Source of the DNA: Kitasatospora aureofaciens
Lineage (GTDB): Bacteria > Actinomycetota > Actinomycetes > Streptomycetales > Streptomycetaceae
Assembly: GCA_000720845.1 (NCBI GenBank)
Contig: JODU01000025.1
Coordinates: 1-64,000 of the forward strand
DNA length: 64,000 nt
Direction: 5' to 3'
Notes under the pieces: model-generated
What the model saw: the letters and a program-made list of their open reading frames with translations, nothing else
The model's database searches: none
What the model was told of the DNA's origin: nothing
Shown: piece by piece, positions 27,401 to 36,306 of the stretch
Layout: each line of letters starts with the position of its first letter
How positions within the stretch are numbered: position 1 is the stretch's first letter
Program-made: the position numbers and the translations under genes

Positions 27401-30400
27401 GCCCGACGGCACCGGCGAAGCGCGTTCCGAGCAGGAATGCACCCGCAACACCTACGTCCACAACACCGACGCACACCTGATCGGCCTGATCTCCCTGAGC
27501 CGGACGATCGCCGTTCCCTGCGCCCAATACGACGGCGCGAACTACGCCACGCACCTGCTGAAATCGGTCCGCACCAGCTACGACAACCTCGCTAACGCCG
27601 CCACGCCGCTCAAGGGCCTGCCCACCACCGTCGCCGAATCCAACGGCGAGGGCGACGAACACAGCGTCGTCACCACCACCACCTACGATCCGCTCGGCCG
27701 CGTCCGCAAGGTCACCAAGCCCAGTCAGGGAACCACCGAGAACGTCTACACACCCGCAGACACCGGCGGCCCGCTCACCGGCCTCAAGACCATTAATGCC
27801 CTCGGGCACGCCACCACGACCACCTTCGACCCCGGCCGCTCCCTCCCGCTCACCGTCACCGACCCCAACGGCCGCGTGACCCGGTACGAGTACGACGACC
27901 TCGGCCGCCTGGCCAAGGGCTGGTCCCCGACCCGCTCCAGCGGCACCCAGACCCCCGACGTCCAGATCAGCTACCAACAGGCCACCGCCACCCCCTCCAG
28001 GACCAGCCCTGCCGCCGTCACCACCAAGACCATCAAGGACGACGGCAGCTACGCCTCCTCGGTCACCATCTACGACGGCCTGCTCCGCCCCGTCCAGACC
28101 CAGAACGAGGCCCACGGCCCCGGCCGCATCATCACCGACACCTCCTACGACGACCACGGCCGGACCAGCATCGTCACCAACGGCTACCTCGCCGCGGACC
28201 AGCCCACCACAACCCTCTTCCAGCCCAGGTCCACGACCCTCATCCCCAGCTACCTCAAGACCCAGTACGACGGCATGGGCCGCACCGTCCGGCAAGCCAC
28301 CTACCACGACGGTGACTTCGAGTACGAGACCTTCACCTCGTACGGACCGAACACCGTGCACGTGGACCCCCCGGGCAACACATCCCCGGCCACCTGGACC
28401 ACCACTGACGCGCTCGGCCGGGTCACCGAGATCGAGCAGTACACCGACGCCGCCCAGACGACCACCCGGTCGACCCGCTACGCCTACGATGTCCGGGGCA
28501 ACCGCTCGGAAGTCACCGACCCGGCAGGCAACAAGTGGACGTACAAGTACGACGTACGCGGCCGCGTGGTGGAGGCCACCGACCCGGACACCGGCACCAC
28601 CAAAACGACCGCGTACGACGGCGCCGACCGTCCCCTCACCACCGTCAACGCCAACGGCAAATCCCTGCACACGACCTACGACGCACTCGGGCGAGTGACG
28701 GCCGTCCGCGAGGGTTCAGCCACGGCCAACCCAGTCAAGTCCTTCACCTTCGACGCTGTCGGCGCCCTCGGCATGCCGGTCGCCTCGACCCGTCACACGC
28801 CGGACGGCGACTACGTCACCAGGATCACCGGCTACACCACGGACTACCAGCCCACTGGGCGGGACATCACCATCCCCGCCAACGCCAAGACCGCCGGGCT
28901 TGCAGGCACATATAGCTACACCTACAGCTACACACCGACCGGCAAGCCCCTCTCGGTGACCTACCCGGCCAAGGGTGGCATCTCCTCCGAGAAGGTTGTC
29001 ACTCGCTACAACGAGGACGGTCTGCCTGAGTCAACAGCGGGCGCCGACTGGTACACCGCCGATGTCACCTATTCCCCGTTCGGTGAAGTCCTGCGCACCG
29101 TCTCTGGCTCCCAGCCCTATCGCGTGTGGACAACCAACTTCATCGACCCCCACACCGGACGGCTGCAGCGCACCGTCGCCGACCGCGAGATGGCGTCACC
29201 GCACCGCATCACCGACAGCTACTACTCGTACGACGCCTCGGGCACCATCACCTCGCATGCCCGGAAGCTGAGTGAAGCCGCGAGCTCCACCTGGGACACG
29301 CAGTGCTTCACCTACGACGCCCTCGGTGAACTCGTCCACGCCTGGACCTCCAACATCGCCCCCACCGGTACGGGCAACGGCTGCAAGACCGCCAACGGTG
29401 CCTCCTTCGGCTACCGCACCGACTACGCCGCCTCGTCCGGCCCCGTCGCGGACGCTCCGAACGCGGACGCCGACACCTCCAGCCCAGACGCCTCGCTGAC
29501 CAGCACGCTCGCAGCAGCCGCCCCGGCCACCGGCACCGTGGCATCCTCCACCACCGCCTACCGCCAGGCATTCACCTACGACTGGATCGGCAACCGCTCC
29601 ACCCTCACCGACTACAACGTCACCGATCCCACCAAGAACATCACCTACCGCTCCAACTACGGCACCACCACCGGAGGCGGCACAACCGAACCGGTCACCA
29701 CCCAGCCACACACCCTCGCCTGGGTCTCCACCACCCCCACCGGCTCCGGCAGCTCCTACACCTACGACCTGGCCGGCAACACCACCAAACGCGACCTCGC
29801 CAACGACACCCAGAACTTCACCTGGACCACCGAGAACAAGCCCGCCACTGTCACCACCGGCGCCACCACCGTCAACTACACCTACGACACCGGCGGCCAA
29901 CGCCTCCTGGAGAACTCCAGCGAAGGCTCCACCCTCTACCTTCCCGGCGGCGAACTCACCACCGACAGCACCGGAAAGATCACCAAGGCAACCCGCAACT
30001 ACGTCCACCCCGGCGCCCCGACAGTCGTCCGCACCTCAAACGGCACCAGCACCGGCCACACCCGCAACATCCAACTCGCCGACCATCTGGGAACCGCCAG
30101 CACCACCATCCAGATGGCCGCCAACCAGCCAGTGACCAGGAGGGCCTTCAAGCCCTTCGGCGAGGCCCGCGGCCCCCAGCCGACCTCCTGGCCGGACAGG
30201 CGCAGCTACCTGGGTACCGGCATCGACGACACCGACACCGGCCTGACCCACATCGGCGCACGCGAGTACGACCAGGCCAACGGCCGCTTCATCAGCGCGG
30301 ACCCGCTCCTGGACATCACGGACCCGCTGCAGATGAACGGCTACGCCTACGCCAAGAACAGCCCCATCAGCACCAGCGACCCCGACGGCATGAAGCCGGT

Positions 30401-31643
30401 CACCGACTGCTGGAGAGGCTGCAAGGTCGGCGACAGCGTCTACCGGGACTGGGTGGTCCCCGGCAGTGACGGAGGCTGGTCCACCCGCCACGAACAATCT
30501 GTTTACACCTATGACTCGGAGGGTGACCTCCACAGCGTCACCCGAACCGGCAGCTACCACCCGACGATGGGCACAACAACCCTCATCAAGCCATACAACC
30601 TGACAGCCCAGAAGAACGCCCTCAAATTCATTTCCGGTCTCGTCGTCCCTGACGTGGAAGCATGGAAAAAGGCAATTTCCGGAGAGGCTGACAGCTGGGA
30701 GTACTTCGGTATCGCCTCCGACCTTCCCTTCGCGAAGGTAGCGAAACTGGTACCTGATTCGGTTGTAAAAAAGGGTAGGGAGGCCGTCGAAAAGTGGCTT
30801 GCAAGGTTCCGTCCGGGATGTAAGTGCTTCCTTGCCGGCACCGAAGTCCTCATGGCCGAGGGCAAGACCAAGGCCATTGAGAAGATCAAAGTCGGCGACG
30901 AGGTCGTTGCTACAGACCCAGAGACAGGGCAGACCCGGCTCCGCAAGGTCACCCGTCTGATCGTCACCGAAGATGACAAGCACTTCAACGAACTGACCAT
31001 CGAAACACCCGACGGACCCAAGAAGCTCACCGCCACACACGAACACCCCTTCTGGGTCCCAGAGATCGGAGCCTGGGTCGAGGCTCGCAACCTCGCCGTC
31101 GGCACGACCCTCAGAACCCCTGACGGCACCACCGTCCGCGTCATCAGCAACCGTGCCTACACCAAGCACGCACGGACATACAACCTCACGGTCGAAGACC
31201 TGCACACGTACTATGTGCTGGCGGGCGAGACGCCGGTCCTCGTTCATAATAGTAACTGTCTCGATGGGGGCCTGGCGGCGGCAGACGATGCGAGTAATGC
31301 TTTCACGAAGCCCGGGAAGCTTAGCGGTGCCCTTTTCCTTGACGAATACGTTGATGACTGGATGCCGCTTTCTAGCGGGGCAGGAAACCTTTCTCCGAAC
31401 TACGTCAGGCCGCCCGGTGCCGGCACCAGCAACTTTCACCATTTGGAAACGCAGGCGGCAGCAGAAATGCGAAGGCTGGGGGCAGGTAGTGGCCACCTGT
31501 TCATAGGAAGTAAAAAACAGCCGTGCGGGGCCTGCCATGCTAACCTTTCGCGAATGCTGCCCTCGGGTGCAACGCTCAGCGTCACATATCGCAGGCCCAG
31601 TGGCGGGACGACGACCTTGGTCTATAGGGGAACTGCCGAATAG
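24471..31643 (+). CDS. RHS-repeat polymorphic toxin with HINT protease and SCP1.201/DddA-like deaminase tip
   Basis: A 2390-residue exported toxin. The GTG start follows GGGGGG, and residues 10-36 form a signal peptide. Many YD/RHS repeats (YDxxGRL...TDPxG type) form the shell. The core ends with the conserved GLTHIGAREYDQANGRFISADPLLDITDP...SDPDG stretch around residues 1925-1975. A HINT domain spans about 2119-2260 (CFLAGTEVLMAEGKTKAIE, then TATHEHPFW and LVHN), which should cleave after N2260. The released tip of about 130 residues carries H2324-x-E2326 (HLETQAAAEMR) and P2351-C2352-x-x-C2355 (PCGACHANL). That is the zinc-dependent deaminase signature in the arrangement of SCP1.201-like toxins, the group containing the double-stranded-DNA cytosine deaminase DddA. 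G+C drops in the tip, consistent with tip exchange. Substrate is unproven. Confidence 0.88.
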   Translation: MFGRTRSSRSLRVRRAVVAAAGAAVLVGLLPATSVAVPPVPPVNEPGREALLLESLDRVVPADGTPVNQDVESLKTDVPQDRQEAPSGTATPLPASTATVTFPSGAARSLSATVEPQSSDQIPVTLAPAEGQPTPTGAWGVTVDARTDVTTQGVDGAVIRVDPPDTGAVPVALSLDYGTFENLYGADWGSRLRLVQFPACYLTTPDAEECQAYTELETVNDPDTNTVSATVDPAADDTVAAASEGTSAQSAGSRLLNAEGSGDSTVIGAVDSGAGPGGSFKATPLASTGSWSHAGSSGAFVWSYPLTVPAPPAGPVPKIALTYNSQSVDGRTGVSSPQGSWIGEGWDYDPGHIERRYRSCKDDRKTLDAGAPNNTAKSNKTSDLCWVSHNAVMSLAGRTTELVRIGTTNTYRPASDDGTRVTLKTGAANGDNDGEYWEVTSTDGTVYTFGRHEVGAGHADTNSVSTVPVFGNHPGEPCHATAFADSRCGAGKQQAWRWGLDKVADVHGNVMVVNWKQETNYYAVRDKRKTPEAYERFAYPTAIDYGMRSDDLSKPSAQVSFGVKQRCLKSTTACDPANFAKTDDPGAYRPWWDTPGNLNCKSTSKLCPGFPSFWTQMRLDTVTTLGARPGVTGLGKVDVYALHQSFPDDWYDTSPGLWLNSITRTGYGPGDTSGTVQSKDGVSFAEYRVGSSSPLQSRLRDRQLPNLVRTGPKDQRPAFTRPRIGTVATEAGADIEVEYTGGCATPPTEDKGKANGTCYPVRWSPDGDEKTPAKQWFNKYVVDSVVETDKVTNHGLPIVTKYKYTGPAWAKSDDEFQRPALRTYSDWQGYRQVSVIKGSKTTSSKTGNDDPQSQSYSETRYFLGTGGEVKDTTGTYTLVSDDAPQYAGQVAEALTYKDSGKQLVRRTLNFPWSKQTASRAREAEDGSAMEPLLAHRVGIKRTDDIQSLDDGWQSKRILTTVDDTYGLATEIESFVVKPDGTGEARSEQECTRNTYVHNTDAHLIGLISLSRTIAVPCAQYDGANYATHLLKSVRTSYDNLANAATPLKGLPTTVAESNGEGDEHSVVTTTTYDPLGRVRKVTKPSQGTTENVYTPADTGGPLTGLKTINALGHATTTTFDPGRSLPLTVTDPNGRVTRYEYDDLGRLAKGWSPTRSSGTQTPDVQISYQQATATPSRTSPAAVTTKTIKDDGSYASSVTIYDGLLRPVQTQNEAHGPGRIITDTSYDDHGRTSIVTNGYLAADQPTTTLFQPRSTTLIPSYLKTQYDGMGRTVRQATYHDGDFEYETFTSYGPNTVHVDPPGNTSPATWTTTDALGRVTEIEQYTDAAQTTTRSTRYAYDVRGNRSEVTDPAGNKWTYKYDVRGRVVEATDPDTGTTKTTAYDGADRPLTTVNANGKSLHTTYDALGRVTAVREGSATANPVKSFTFDAVGALGMPVASTRHTPDGDYVTRITGYTTDYQPTGRDITIPANAKTAGLAGTYSYTYSYTPTGKPLSVTYPAKGGISSEKVVTRYNEDGLPESTAGADWYTADVTYSPFGEVLRTVSGSQPYRVWTTNFIDPHTGRLQRTVADREMASPHRITDSYYSYDASGTITSHARKLSEAASSTWDTQCFTYDALGELVHAWTSNIAPTGTGNGCKTANGASFGYRTDYAASSGPVADAPNADADTSSPDASLTSTLAAAAPATGTVASSTTAYRQAFTYDWIGNRSTLTDYNVTDPTKNITYRSNYGTTTGGGTTEPVTTQPHTLAWVSTTPTGSGSSYTYDLAGNTTKRDLANDTQNFTWTTENKPATVTTGATTVNYTYDTGGQRLLENSSEGSTLYLPGGELTTDSTGKITKATRNYVHPGAPTVVRTSNGTSTGHTRNIQLADHLGTASTTIQMAANQPVTRRAFKPFGEARGPQPTSWPDRRSYLGTGIDDTDTGLTHIGAREYDQANGRFISADPLLDITDPLQMNGYAYAKNSPISTSDPDGMKPVTDCWRGCKVGDSVYRDWVVPGSDGGWSTRHEQSVYTYDSEGDLHSVTRTGSYHPTMGTTTLIKPYNLTAQKNALKFISGLVVPDVEAWKKAISGEADSWEYFGIASDLPFAKVAKLVPDSVVKKGREAVEKWLARFRPGCKCFLAGTEVLMAEGKTKAIEKIKVGDEVVATDPETGQTRLRKVTRLIVTEDDKHFNELTIETPDGPKKLTATHEHPFWVPEIGAWVEARNLAVGTTLRTPDGTTVRVISNRAYTKHARTYNLTVEDLHTYYVLAGETPVLVHNSNCLDGGLAAADDASNAFTKPGKLSGALFLDEYVDDWMPLSSGAGNLSPNYVRPPGAGTSNFHHLETQAAAEMRRLGAGSGHLFIGSKKQPCGACHANLSRMLPSGATLSVTYRRPSGGTTTLVYRGTAE

Positions 31644-31703
31644 ACGGAATGGCTCCAGGGGGCTTGATGGTGAAGCGTTTAGTCCCCTGGAGCTATGCAA
31701 ATT

Positions 31704-32360
31704 TTACTCCCAGGCGGGCCTCGTCCATTGGATTTCGGGAATGGAATCCAGGTACTCAAGGTGAGCGGGGTCCGTTGCGCCAGCCTGAACCTCCACGTAG
31801 CCGGCCCTATTGCTCCAGGGGGAATGATCTTCCATGGCGGGGCCGATGTTAGCTAGAAGTCCATCCCCCATAAAGATTCGCTGCTTCGGACGAGGCCAAG
31901 TCCAATCTTTAAATGAGATCATCTGCATAGGTGCCAAGATTTCTGGGAGCTTTGAATCAGGGACCTGGGTGCATGAGCGCCAGAAATCTGAAGCGTAGGC
32001 TGCCTCGTGGATGGCGTTATGAATCAGAAATTCACTCAACGGCTCCGATAGCTCCTCCCAGGGGTTGCCAGATTCTCTTTCGAACACCTTGTCCGGGGAA
32101 TTGATGCCGAAGGCCCACTCATGGTAACCGTGATCCTCCATGAACACGGCCACGTGCCCGTCGGAGTGAATATCGCTCGGGGTGATCATCTCCTTGACGA
32201 CGACAAGCTCTGTGGGACGTTGCGACGAAAGTTCGTACCAGTTTTTGAGGGGGGATGGCAGCCACGAGCAACTTGAGGGTAGCGGCTTGACGGGCGCAGT
32301 CGGCGGGCCGTGCCACTCGGTGAGGAATGTTGGCAAGTCGATTTCATCAGGGCTGATCAT
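31704..32360 (-). CDS. SUKH-like (SMI1/KNR4) protein, putative immunity protein of the RHS toxin
   Basis: A 218-residue soluble protein. The start ATG (MISPDEIDLPTFL) has no clear ribosome binding site. The central region DGHVAVFMEDHGYHEWAFGIN, followed by W.ELSEPLSEFLIHNAIHEAAY, matches the SUKH pattern of a VFxEDxxxxxxWGI strand pair and an LSEFL helix. SUKH proteins are known immunity proteins, frequently against deaminase and nuclease toxins. The gene lies tail to tail with the deaminase tip, 60 bp apart, and shares its lower G+C and less biased codon use, suggesting joint acquisition. The convergent orientation is unusual, since immunity genes normally follow the toxin on the same strand. 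Immunity function is inferred. Confidence 0.7.
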   Translation of the reverse strand: MISPDEIDLPTFLTEWHGPPTAPVKPLPSSCSWLPSPLKNWYELSSQRPTELVVVKEMITPSDIHSDGHVAVFMEDHGYHEWAFGINSPDKVFERESGNPWEELSEPLSEFLIHNAIHEAAYASDFWRSCTQVPDSKLPEILAPMQMISFKDWTWPRPKQRIFMGDGLLANIGPAMEDHSPWSNRAGYVEVQAGATDPAHLEYLDSIPEIQWTRPAWE

Positions 32361-32491
32361 GAGAGAAGCATGGCACAAGTGAGCAGCGCTCGGGGGCGCA
32401 TGGGCCCTGCTGTATCCCGCGGGGGCATTGCCCACCATGAAGCTTTCCGCCTTGGTTCATAGACTGCGCTGCCTTCCGTTTCCAAGGCTTA

Positions 32492-32508
32492 GGGCTCGCA
32501 GAGAATCA
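32492..32508 (+). repeat. Left terminal inverted repeat of the IS
   Basis: GGGCTCGCAGAGAATCA, exact reverse complement of the right end at 34228-34244; preceded by TTA. Confidence 0.85.
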
Positions 32509-32545
32509 TGGTGTTGCTTCCCGTGATGCGGCTCGTTGTTGTGGT

Positions 32546-34230
32546 GTGAGCGTCTCCGACGAGGTTCGCGGTCAACTTGCTGCGAGGTTCGAGATGTTGT
32601 TCCCGCACCTCGATGAGCGGCAGCGGCGGCTGACGATGGGGCCGAGGCCCGGATCCTGGGGCACGGCGGTATCCGGGCGGTTGCGCGGGCAGCCCAGGTC
32701 AGCGAGACGACGGTCCGCAAAGGCGTGGACGAGCTGGAGGCCGGCGAGGAACCCCTGGGCCGGGTGCGCAGGCCCGGTGGTGGCCGGAAGAGGTCCGCGG
32801 ATCTTGACCCGGGACTGCGGACTGCGCTGCTGGCCCTGGTGGAACCCGACGAGCGGGGCGATCCGATGTCGCCGCTGCGCTGGACGGTGAAGTCGACCAG
32901 GAGCCTGGCGGCCGCGCTCACCGGTCAGGGCCACCAAGTGAGTGCGGACACGGTCGGTGACCTGCTGCGGGAAGAGGGCTTCAGCCTGCAGGCTGGCGCC
33001 AAGACCATCGAGGGCAGGCAGCACCCGGACCGCGACGCCCAGTTCCGCTACATCAACGAGCAGGCCAGAGGGCACATGGGCGCCGGCCAGCCGGTGATCA
33101 GCGTGGATGCGAAGAAGAAGGAACTCATCGGCGACTACAAGAACGCGGGCCTCCAGTGGCGGCCTGCCGGTGAGCCGGTACTGGTCAAGACGCACGACTT
33201 CCTGGACCGGCAGGGACCGGGCAAGGCGATCCCCTACGGGATCTATGACATCGCCGCGAACACCGGCTGGGTCACCGTGGGCACTGATCACGACACCGCC
33301 GCGTTTGCTGTCGCCTCCATCCGCCGCTGGTGGCAGGCCCGGGGCCGGCACGACTATCCGGCCGCTACCCGTCTGCTGATCACTGCGGACGCGGGCGGGT
33401 CCAACGGCTACCGCACCCGCGCCTGGAAGACCGAACTCGCCGCCCTGGCCGCCGAGACGGGCTTGGACATTACGGTCTGCCACATGCCGCCGGGCACCTC
33501 AAAGTGGAACAAGATCGAGCACAGGCTGTTCTCCCACATCTCCATGAACTGGCGCGGCAGGCCGCTGACCAGCCATGACGTCGTCGTGAACAGCATCGCG
33601 GCGACCACCACCCGCACCGGGCTGACCGTCCATGCCGAACTCGACTCGGGCACCTACGACACCGGCATCAAGGTCACCGACAGCGATATCGACGCTCTGC
33701 CCATGCACCGGCACCGTTTCCACGGCGACTGGAACTACACCCTCCACCCCCGATCTCGCGACACCGCCAGCGCAGACACGGCCCCGCGGGCAGCCGGCGC
33801 CCCGTCCCCACAGCCCTGCTCCAGGTGTCTGCGCAACCCGGAGCTGACCGGCATGCCCGAACCGGCGCTGGACGAACTCATCAACCAACTGGACAGGAAA
33901 ATCGACGAGTTACGTGAGCAAGGACGGCTCCGGCAGCGAGGAGGCGAACGCATCCGTGCCCGGGGCGCTGGGGCCAAGGACAAGCTGACTGCCGCCGACA
34001 GAGTCCTGGCCACCGTGCTCTACCTGCGCAAACTCGGCACCCGCGATCTCCTCGCCCAGCTCTTCGGAGTCAACACCAGCACCCTCACCAGGGCCGTTCA
34101 CCACGTCCAGCCCCTTCTGACCGAGCACGGCTGCACCATCCAACCCTCGACAGCCAGGTTCGGGACACCCGCTGACGTCACCGCGTTCCTCGCCAACAGC
34201 AGCCCCACAAAGATCAAACCAACATGTTGA
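32546..34230 (+). pseudogene. ISAzo13-type transposase, split by a -1 frameshift
   Basis: DDE transposase. Frame one opens MSVSDEVRGQLAARFEMLFPHLDERQRRLTMG, then the likeness moves to the -1 frame as AEARILGHGGIRAVARAAQVSETTVRKGVDELE and continues to the stop. The switch falls on the run ATGGGGCC at 32636-32643. Catalytic-domain landmarks follow: VISVDAKKKELIGDYKN, LITADAGGSNGYRTRAWK, and CHMPPGTSKWNKIEHRLFS. The C-terminal part (about the last 130 residues) is a helix-turn-helix-like extension. Without the shift the first 31 codons and the DNA-binding start are separated from the catalytic domain. Decay, programmed slippage on GGGG, or a sequencing error are all possible. Confidence 0.7.
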
Positions 34231-34244
34231 TTCTCTGCGAGCCC
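34228..34244 (-). repeat. Right terminal inverted repeat of the IS
   Basis: TGATTCTCTGCGAGCCC, exact reverse complement of the left end; followed by TTA. It begins immediately at the transposase stop codon. Confidence 0.85.
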
Positions 34245-34247
34245 TTA

Positions 34248-34331
34248 GGCGTCCGTTTCCTGGCGAGCGAGTACGGCACCGGCCCGGTGCACGGGGGCCG
34301 GATCGACTCGCTCGGGCTGGATGAGAACGTA
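34248..34331 (+). pseudogene. Internal scrap of a DUF5655-type (nuclease-like) gene
   Basis: Directly after the IS target duplication the frame reads GVRFLASEYGTGPVHGGRID and continues SLGLDEN. This matches the core of DUF5655/NucS-like proteins, which continue with an SPVIIEYKR catalytic strand. Here the sequence changes abruptly after DEN into an unrelated lamin-tail gene, and everything before GVRF is missing. Only about 27 codons survive. Confidence 0.5.
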
Positions 34332-34716
34332 TCGCCGGGCGAAGCGGCCGAGCGTGGAGATCAGCCGCGCTCAGTATGACTCCCCGCGCCGTGACACCCG
34401 CTCCAACCGCTCGCTGAACAAGGAGTGGTTGGAGATCACTGACAACACCTGCCGCGCGGTCAACCTGCATGGCTGGCCCTTAAGGGGCGAGGACGGTCAC
34501 ACCTACACCTTCCGTCACTATCGCCTAGACGGCCGCGGCCGCGCCACGGGCCGTGTCCACATCGGCCAGGGCGGTGACACCCGCCACGACGTCTACCAGG
34601 ACCGCCGCAACTGCGTGTGGGACAACCGCTCCGACACGGCCACTCTTCGCAACGACCACCGCCGCTTCATTGACAGCCAGTCCTGGGGACGCCACCGTCA
34701 CGGCGGCCGCCACTGA
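34321..34716 (+). pseudogene. Lamin-tail-domain protein lacking its signal peptide
   Basis: From about codon 11 the frame encodes VEISRAQYDSPRRDTRSNRS followed by LNKEWLEITDNTCRAVNLHG and FRHYRLDGRGRATGRVHIGQGGDTRHDVYQ, then NRSDTATLRNDHRRFIDSQSWG. This is a typical Streptomyces lamin-tail (LTD) domain. Homologues begin with a signal peptide, whereas this copy starts with a chimeric MRTYRRAKRPS fused to the preceding gene scrap. It is therefore probably not exported, and I treat it as 5'-truncated. A second, intact LTD gene lies at 35554-36057. Confidence 0.6.
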
Positions 34717-34880
34717 CACACCGCGCCTGAGCCGCTGGCCGGGCCGGGTCAGGAAACGGCCTGGCCCGGACGTCGGGCACGGCACTGTCTCGGGGCGCGG
34801 CGCGCCACCCCTGCCAGGGGTAGCGCGCCGCCGGCCTGTGGCTCTACGAGCTGCCCATGTCAGCTGAGTTGGGTGGCAGG

Positions 34881-35448
34881 CTACAGGGCGAGGTCCAGGC
34901 CCCGGGGCGTCCAGGCGTGGGCGGGGGAGGGGGCTTGACTGAGGAGGTCGTCGAGGGCGGCAATGTAGCGGCTGCACCGGCCAGAAGCGTGGGTGAGCGG
35001 GATGCCCAGGGAGCGCAGGGCGGTGTGGGCGCGGCGGTCGTAGACGGCCATACGGTGGGGTGCGGCCGCGGTGAGGACGACGGAGGCCAGCGCGTCGCCG
35101 CGGGTGAATCCGGGCAGACCGGCCAGCGCGGCCCGGCCTGTACGGGCGGCCTCGCTGCGGCTGAGAGGGGTTGCGCACGGCGGCCGTGGCGGCCGCGGTC
35201 GCCTGCCGTACGGCCGTGTCCGCGGTGGTCATCAGCGCGCGGACCCAGGGGGTGTTGGCGCGCAGGCGTTTGAACAGCAGCAGCGCTCCAATGTCGGCCT
35301 TGCCGATGCTGCCTTCGCTCTGGGCTTGCTGGGCGACCTGGTCGAGGAGCTCGTCGTAGTGGATGCCGGCCGACCGCGTATACATCTCGCGTGCGGCGAT
35401 CAGCCGCTGCCAGCCGTCACGGCCGATTTCACCGGTCTGGTCCGTCAC
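34881..35448 (-). pseudogene. Hypothetical protein gene with one frameshift
   Basis: The GTG start gives VTDQTGEIGRDGWQRLIAAR, then HYDELLDQVAQQAQSEGSIGKADIGALLLFKRLRANTPWV. Coding likeness then moves to another frame as SRSEAARTGRAALAGLPGFTR through AAPHRMAVYDRRAHTALRSLGIPL to a stop at 34881. Restoring one C in the run AACCCCTC near 35170 would rejoin the frames into about 190 residues. No named family is recognised. The shape (a helical protein with a YDRRAH motif) resembles uncharacterised accessory-region proteins of Streptomyces. Confidence 0.55.
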
Positions 35449-35553
35449 GGCCTGCTGGTTCCCTTCGGTCTGAGAGCGTCCGAGGCGCGGCGGGGGTGTC
35501 GGCTGCCGGGCGTCTGCCCGGCAGCCGCCTGCCCGCGCAGGGCGGGCTGTCGG

Positions 35554-36057
35554 TCAGCCGTGGTAGGTGATGTAGCCGTTGCCGTCGCGGTCGTTGGTCT
35601 TCTTGGTGTACGAGTGAACGTCGGCGCGGGAGCCGCCCGGCTTGTAGAAGTAGATGGTGTCCTTGTCGTTGTTCCAGATGAAGTTGCAGTTCTGGCGGTA
35701 GACGACGTTCTTGGCATCCGAGTCGGTGCCGCGGCCGCCGCGGAGGCTGACGTAGTCGCCGGGCTGCAGGGTGTGGCTGTTCTTGAAGGCGAACGTGTTC
35801 CCGGCGGCGTCCTTGACCTTGTAGCCCTTCAGGTTCACGGTCGCCGTCTTCGAGTAGTTCTTGATCGTCAGGTACTCGTTCTTGGTGTTGCCTCCCGAGC
35901 ACTTGTTGGAGTCCCGGCCCGGGGCGTCGTACTGCACGCCCTTGATCTTCAGGGCCGAAGAGTACTCGGCGGCCTGCGCTGGCACGGCCGCGGCGAGGCC
36001 GAGCGCGGCGGCGGCTGCCGTGGCGGCGGAAGCGGTCAGGGCGTAGTGGAAACGCAT
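35554..36057 (-). CDS. Secreted lamin-tail-domain protein
   Basis: A 167-residue exported protein with a clear signal peptide (MRFHYALTASAATAAAAALGLAAAVPAQA, cleavage after residue 29). A single LTD immunoglobulin-like domain follows: LKIKGVQYDAPGRDSN, YLTIKNYSKTATVNLKGYKVKD, FKNSHTLQPGDYVSLRGGRGTD, and a C-terminal DGNGYITYHG. Two cysteines probably form a disulfide. LTD domains are thought to mediate binding to cell surfaces or other proteins. The preceding fragment at 34321-34716 carries a related domain. Confidence 0.82.
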   Translation of the reverse strand: MRFHYALTASAATAAAAALGLAAAVPAQAAEYSSALKIKGVQYDAPGRDSNKCSGGNTKNEYLTIKNYSKTATVNLKGYKVKDAAGNTFAFKNSHTLQPGDYVSLRGGRGTDSDAKNVVYRQNCNFIWNNDKDTIYFYKPGGSRADVHSYTKKTNDRDGNGYITYHG

Positions 36058-36306
36058 GAGGATGTCCCCCTCAGTGGTGCGAATGGAGCGCCCGGAGCCT
36101 ACCGGTAGTGATGACAGTGTGGCGGTGAAGTGAAGAACTTGTGACTATGGTTGCCAGTTGTCGGTAGTGCCCGGTGCCTGGTCACCCTGCGGGGCGCCCT
36201 GGGCAATTCCCTGGTCGGCTTGTCGTCAGGTGCTTAACCGCGCCCCGCCCGGGTGAATCTGCGGTTGTGGCAGAACCGGCCTACTCAGTAGCGCGTCGTG
36301 CGGGGC

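Larger units (their letters stand above)
32492..34244 (+). mobile_element. ISAzo13-family-like insertion sequence
   Basis: A 1753-bp element bounded by perfect 17-bp terminal inverted repeats (GGGCTCGCAGAGAATCA) and flanked by TTA on both sides, a likely 3-bp target duplication. It holds a single transposase gene split by one frameshift. It lies between the SUKH gene and a DUF5655-like gene scrap. Confidence 0.8.

Noticed and set aside
25488..28670. 1060-residue minus-strand frame opposite the RHS gene
   Set aside because: Composition is Val/Gly/Ala-rich, as expected from the antisense of repetitive high-GC coding DNA, and there is no ribosome binding site or family match.
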